Shown here: positions 61,255-64,000 of the stretch, one piece after another
How positions within the stretch are numbered: the first letter of the stretch is position 1
Layout: every line of letters starts with the position of its first letter
Source: JAFGMQ01 sp036733345
GTDB lineage: Bacteria > Desulfobacterota > DSM-4660 > Desulfatiglandales > Desulfatiglandaceae
DNA length: 64,000 nucleotides
NCBI GenBank assembly: GCA_036733345.1
Contig: DAINAR010000001.1
Span: forward strand, 124,001 to 188,000
Direction: 5' to 3'
The notes under the pieces: generated by a model
Told to the model about the DNA's origin: nothing
Seen by the model: the letters and a program-made list of their open reading frames with translations, nothing else
Databases searched by the model: none
Program-made: the position numbers and the translations under genes

Positions 61255-62616
61255 TTATACAACTTTAAGGTTTTTTTCTTTGCGATCATCCCTCTTATCA
61301 GAACCATTAAGCACTTTTCGCAGAACCATATTTGTATTCTTCTCCAAATCATCCATTATCTCAGCAAGTGCCTTAAGGTTCTTAAGGCTCTTTCTCGATT
61401 TTTCCTGATAAGGCAAATGGAGTAAAGGATTTTCCAGAATCTCTATTAACTTATCAATATGATCAAAGTCAATGCTGTCCATGTCACTGTAAACAAGCTC
61501 AATCCATTCCTTCTTTAAAGAATCTGGCATATCTTCATAGCTTGCGAGAATTTTAGGATCCTTTCCAAGATAAAGCGATTTTTTCAACTGATCAATTGCC
61601 AGCTGAATTTCTTTTATCTGCTTTTCTTCCAAAGCAATATTGCAAAGCAATTCATTCCATCTGCCCTCTATCTGCATACATATCCATTTTTCTCCTTTCT
61701 CCGGAGGGAGTGAAAGTCCAAGAAATCGGTCATGGATATCAAGAAGATCATCGCCCAGTATATCGGATAAGGAAGAAATATTCCTAAGCGCTGAATTTAA
61801 TTTTTTAACCGCATCACGTTTCATTCCTCTTTGATCCGAATGCAGTAGTATTCCCTCCCATTGTTCTCTTAAAAAACCCATCTCCTGTTTTATCAAAGAA
61901 AAGATCAATCCGGACTTGGTAATAGTATTTCGTAGTGAATCAGATAATATATTGTAAGAATTCAGCTTATCTTCAGCAAGTTGACGAATAGCTTCAAGCG
62001 ATTGTTCTCTTAATTGGTAGGAAAGGAGTTCGGTTCCAAGAGCCCTTGATAATACTTTTATGACACCTGTTTCGGGACTGTTTATCTTTATGGTATTCGG
62101 CTTAAAATGTATCTTTATTACAGCCACAACCATAAATTCACTGTGTTTCCAGACGATTTCACCATTAAAGGTCCTGGCACTTTCAATAATCGAATCACCT
62201 TCCGGGAAAAGGTCATTCTTCCGGATCAGCACGGGTTCCATATGATGGAAATGCTCAAACTCACTTTCCATTTGAAGACGAAGACTACGAATATCATTTT
62301 TAGGGTCCTCAGCGGTCCAGCTTATCTGCCTTTCCACACACCATGCCATGGCTTCAAGAGGCCGTCCAGGTTCATCCCTGTAGGCACTCCAGGGTTTGCC
62401 TGGTGGATTATATTCAGACTTCTCCGGCAGTCCCCAGAAAATACTATGCCTTTTCGAATCAAAAATCCCCGAGGTAACTCTCTGAGCGATCAAGTCAGGC
62501 GAACTTCCTATAAGATAGACAGTACCTTTAAAGGCATTCGGGAGACAAAGTAAAATCGTCTCTATTATTTGCTTGCAGGCCTTTTCCAGCGCCTCTCTGT
62601 CAATATTTAAGCTCAA
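61255..62616 (-). CDS. Hypothetical helical protein
   Basis: This 453-residue protein is not recognised. It has no signal peptide or transmembrane segment. The first 170 residues mix strands and helices (TVYLIGSSPDLIAQRV; EFMVVAVIKIHF). From about 195 to 340 it is likely helical or coiled coil (EQSLEAIRQLAEDKLNSYNI; QEMGFLREQWEGI). The arrangement faintly recalls a sensor domain followed by a dimerisation helix, but there is no kinase or output domain. No ATG is near: TTG 62616 is the only credible start, since an in-frame stop precedes it. It lies 77 bases from the sirtuin gene on the same strand. Confidence 0.6.
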   Translation of the reverse strand: MSLNIDREALEKACKQIIETILLCLPNAFKGTVYLIGSSPDLIAQRVTSGIFDSKRHSIFWGLPEKSEYNPPGKPWSAYRDEPGRPLEAMAWCVERQISWTAEDPKNDIRSLRLQMESEFEHFHHMEPVLIRKNDLFPEGDSIIESARTFNGEIVWKHSEFMVVAVIKIHFKPNTIKINSPETGVIKVLSRALGTELLSYQLREQSLEAIRQLAEDKLNSYNILSDSLRNTITKSGLIFSLIKQEMGFLREQWEGILLHSDQRGMKRDAVKKLNSALRNISSLSDILGDDLLDIHDRFLGLSLPPEKGEKWICMQIEGRWNELLCNIALEEKQIKEIQLAIDQLKKSLYLGKDPKILASYEDMPDSLKKEWIELVYSDMDSIDFDHIDKLIEILENPLLHLPYQEKSRKSLKNLKALAEIMDDLEKNTNMVLRKVLNGSDKRDDRKEKNLKVV

Positions 62617-62693
62617 GTTCCAAAAAACCTTCTATGCAACTATCAGCGGAAAAAACATCCATACCCTTCTGGTTGAAATAAGATATACGATAT

Positions 62694-63440
62694 TTAATGC
62701 CTGTCAATCTTTTTTACAGCATTAACAAGTTTAGAAACAATGTCCACTGCCGAACCCTGCAAAAAAACATCCGTGACACTGTCAGTTAAATGAGTCTTTT
62801 CTTTATTGATTTCAATTATTTTTCCTCCATTTCTCTTTGTAATGCCCGGTATCGTATTGGCAGGTGAAACCACAGCTGAAGTTCCGACAAGTATCAAAAC
62901 CTGTGCGGTTGAAGCAAGTGTGAATGAGCGGTTCAATGCATCTTCAGGAATTGCTTCACCAAAAAAGACAACATCTGGTTTCAGTATTTTTCCACAGTCA
63001 CATCTTGGAGGATATTCATTTCTCTTTTCGTCAGCTTTAAATTTTCTTCCACACCAGAGGCAGGTAAGTGTACTTGAATTTCCATGGTATTCTATAACAT
63101 TTTTTGATCCGCCACTCTGGTGAAGATTATCAACATTCTGTGTGATAATGTAATGGAGATAACCCATGTCCTCAAGTTCACTCATGCCGATATGAGCCTT
63201 GTTAGGCTTGGCTGAACTGACCAGGGCATCCATTTCCCGCAACATTAACCACACTTTTTCAGGATCTGACATAAAAGAGGCAATATTAGCGTATTCAGCA
63301 GGATCAAATTTCGACCACAGGCCTCCAGCACTTCTAAAATCAGGAATTCCTGATTCAGCAGAAATACCGGCTCCGGTCAATGCTATTGTCAATTTTGATT
63401 TAGTTATTATGTCTGCGCCCTGTTCAATCAGTTCTATCAT
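62694..63440 (-). CDS. cobB: NAD-dependent protein deacylase (sirtuin)
   Basis: This Sir2-family enzyme of 248 residues removes acyl groups from lysines using NAD. Motifs seen are LTGAGISAESGIPDFRS (NAD-binding), TQNVDNLHQ, the catalytic His in EYHGN, and a zinc site with CLWC and CDC. FFGEAIPE and LVGTSAVVSPAN complete the family pattern. The long zinc-proximal insertion is normal for bacterial class U or III sirtuins. Its neighbour downstream is an unrecognised helical protein. Confidence 0.92.
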   Translation of the reverse strand: MIELIEQGADIITKSKLTIALTGAGISAESGIPDFRSAGGLWSKFDPAEYANIASFMSDPEKVWLMLREMDALVSSAKPNKAHIGMSELEDMGYLHYIITQNVDNLHQSGGSKNVIEYHGNSSTLTCLWCGRKFKADEKRNEYPPRCDCGKILKPDVVFFGEAIPEDALNRSFTLASTAQVLILVGTSAVVSPANTIPGITKRNGGKIIEINKEKTHLTDSVTDVFLQGSAVDIVSKLVNAVKKIDRH

Positions 63441-63791
63441 TAGATTTCCTTTTATGCTCTACGCAAAGCTTTTATATTTTTTTGCAACGTTAAAAAATGT
63501 ATTTAATGATGTCAATCAAATTCAGACCTTTCTACAATATCGATATAAAAACTTTATCAGGTTCTTAAACATATACCCTTTTTATTTCCCTTTCGATATA
63601 TTACTAAAGACAATTAATCATTTAACTGCAAAATTTAGAAAATTATTGACGCAAAATCTTCCTTGGGCTAATATCCCTTAAAATTATTTTTCCGTTACAA
63701 CAGAGCTCTGGGAATACAGTATCTCCCCAAAGATAAATAAATTCTAATAAGCTGGCTGTTCTTTTGTTAAAAATGCCAGGAGGGCTTTTAC
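63441..63791. other. 351-bp intergenic region between divergent sirtuin and response regulator genes
   Basis: It is AT-rich with no recognisable gene. It should contain promoters in both directions. On the minus strand a perfect TTGACA lies about 70 bases before the sirtuin start, but no good -10 box is paired with it. Confidence 0.45.
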
Positions 63792-64000
63792 ATGGAGGAT
63801 ATTTTAAGCAGCAAAAGAATTCTGATAGTTGATGATGAACCGGATATCCTGGAGACACTCGAAGAAATACTGGATATGTGCATCGTCGAAACTGCACATG
63901 ATTTTAAAACTGCCAGCGACTGTTTGAATAATAATTCCTATGACGTTGCCATTCTTGACATAATGGGTGTGAAAGGATATGAACTACTATCTTTGGCAAA
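63792..64000 (+). CDS. Response regulator receiver domain protein, 3' end outside window
   Basis: The 69 visible codons start at ATG 63792, seven bases after AGGAGGG. They give a receiver domain with the acidic pair (LIVDDEPDI) and phospho-acceptor Asp in AILDIMGVKGYELL. This signature closely matches the single-domain regulator at 49626-50114, so the two are paralogues. The phosphorylation-state lysine and any output domain lie beyond the window. Confidence 0.85.
   Translation, partial: MEDILSSKRILIVDDEPDILETLEEILDMCIVETAHDFKTASDCLNNNSYDVAILDIMGVKGYELLSLA

Overview
The window looks like chromosomal DNA of an anaerobic Gram-negative bacterium, most probably a member of the former Deltaproteobacteria (Desulfobacterota-like). 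This is inference. It rests on a minimal SufC-SufB/D module, a phosphofructokinase with pyrophosphate-type active-site residues, System II cytochrome c biogenesis (CcsB), the non-mevalonate enzyme IspG, DUF169 and HDOD proteins, a Mo/W oxidoreductase with its own four-cluster ferredoxin, and giant secreted proteins ending in an IPTL-CTERM-like sorting tail. No rRNA is present. One tRNA, tRNA-Arg(UCU), is encoded.

Region 1 (1-18.3 kb) is mostly housekeeping: ccsB (cut by the window edge), sufC and sufB/D, the CCA tRNA nucleotidyltransferase, an MltD-like LysM transglycosylase, mpl, rpmB, rel/spoT, proS, ispG, phosphofructokinase, a peroxiredoxin, a DUF255 thioredoxin-fold protein and an OmpA-type lipoprotein. 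rel, proS and ispG are packed head to tail on the minus strand.

Region 2 (18.6-24.1 kb) holds a B12-binding radical SAM protein and an ABM-fold monooxygenase downstream of a PAS-containing sigma-54 activator. The gap between activator and monooxygenase contains a near-consensus -24/-12 promoter and, about 150 bp upstream, a perfect 17-bp inverted repeat that fits an activator site. A lipoprotein metallophosphoesterase follows.

Region 3 (24.4-45.1 kb) is the accessory heart of the window. Three large exported proteins (2122, 2271 and 682 residues) are mosaics of choice-of-anchor D, cadherin-like, carboxypeptidase-regulatory-like and choice-of-anchor U domains, and all end in an IPALSNxGMI-type C-terminal sorting signal. 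Their 3' ends are mosaics at DNA level too, with blocks of 248-436 bp identical between copies flanked by diverged sequence. A fourth copy survives as a fragment with an internal stop. Between them lie a b561-like membrane protein with a small secreted partner and a YadA-head-like repeat protein. Two alpha/beta hydrolases close the block.

Region 4 (45.1-54.1 kb) is small genes and decay: an XRE-type regulator, two PNPOx-like flavin proteins, a persulfide-dioxygenase-like metallo-beta-lactamase/rhodanese fusion, a single-domain response regulator, DUF169, a zinc-finger/HDOD gene broken by a REP-like hairpin element, a DUF4230-like/asparaginase-like pair, a GNAT remnant and a MarR regulator.

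Region 5 (54.1-60.1 kb) is a probable MarR-controlled Mo/W enzyme unit: a promoter with a 14-bp palindrome at the predicted start, a cytoplasmic molybdopterin oxidoreductase, a 4x[4Fe-4S] ferredoxin subunit and mobA, converging on an adenine-deaminase-like amidohydrolase. A 227-247 bp MITE-like repeat occurs in opposite orientations at 49.3 and 59.8 kb, bracketing about 10.3 kb.

Region 6 (60.1-64 kb) carries an M15 peptidase, tRNA-Arg with a terminator, an unrecognised 453-residue protein, a sirtuin and the start of a second response regulator that resembles the one at 49.6 kb.
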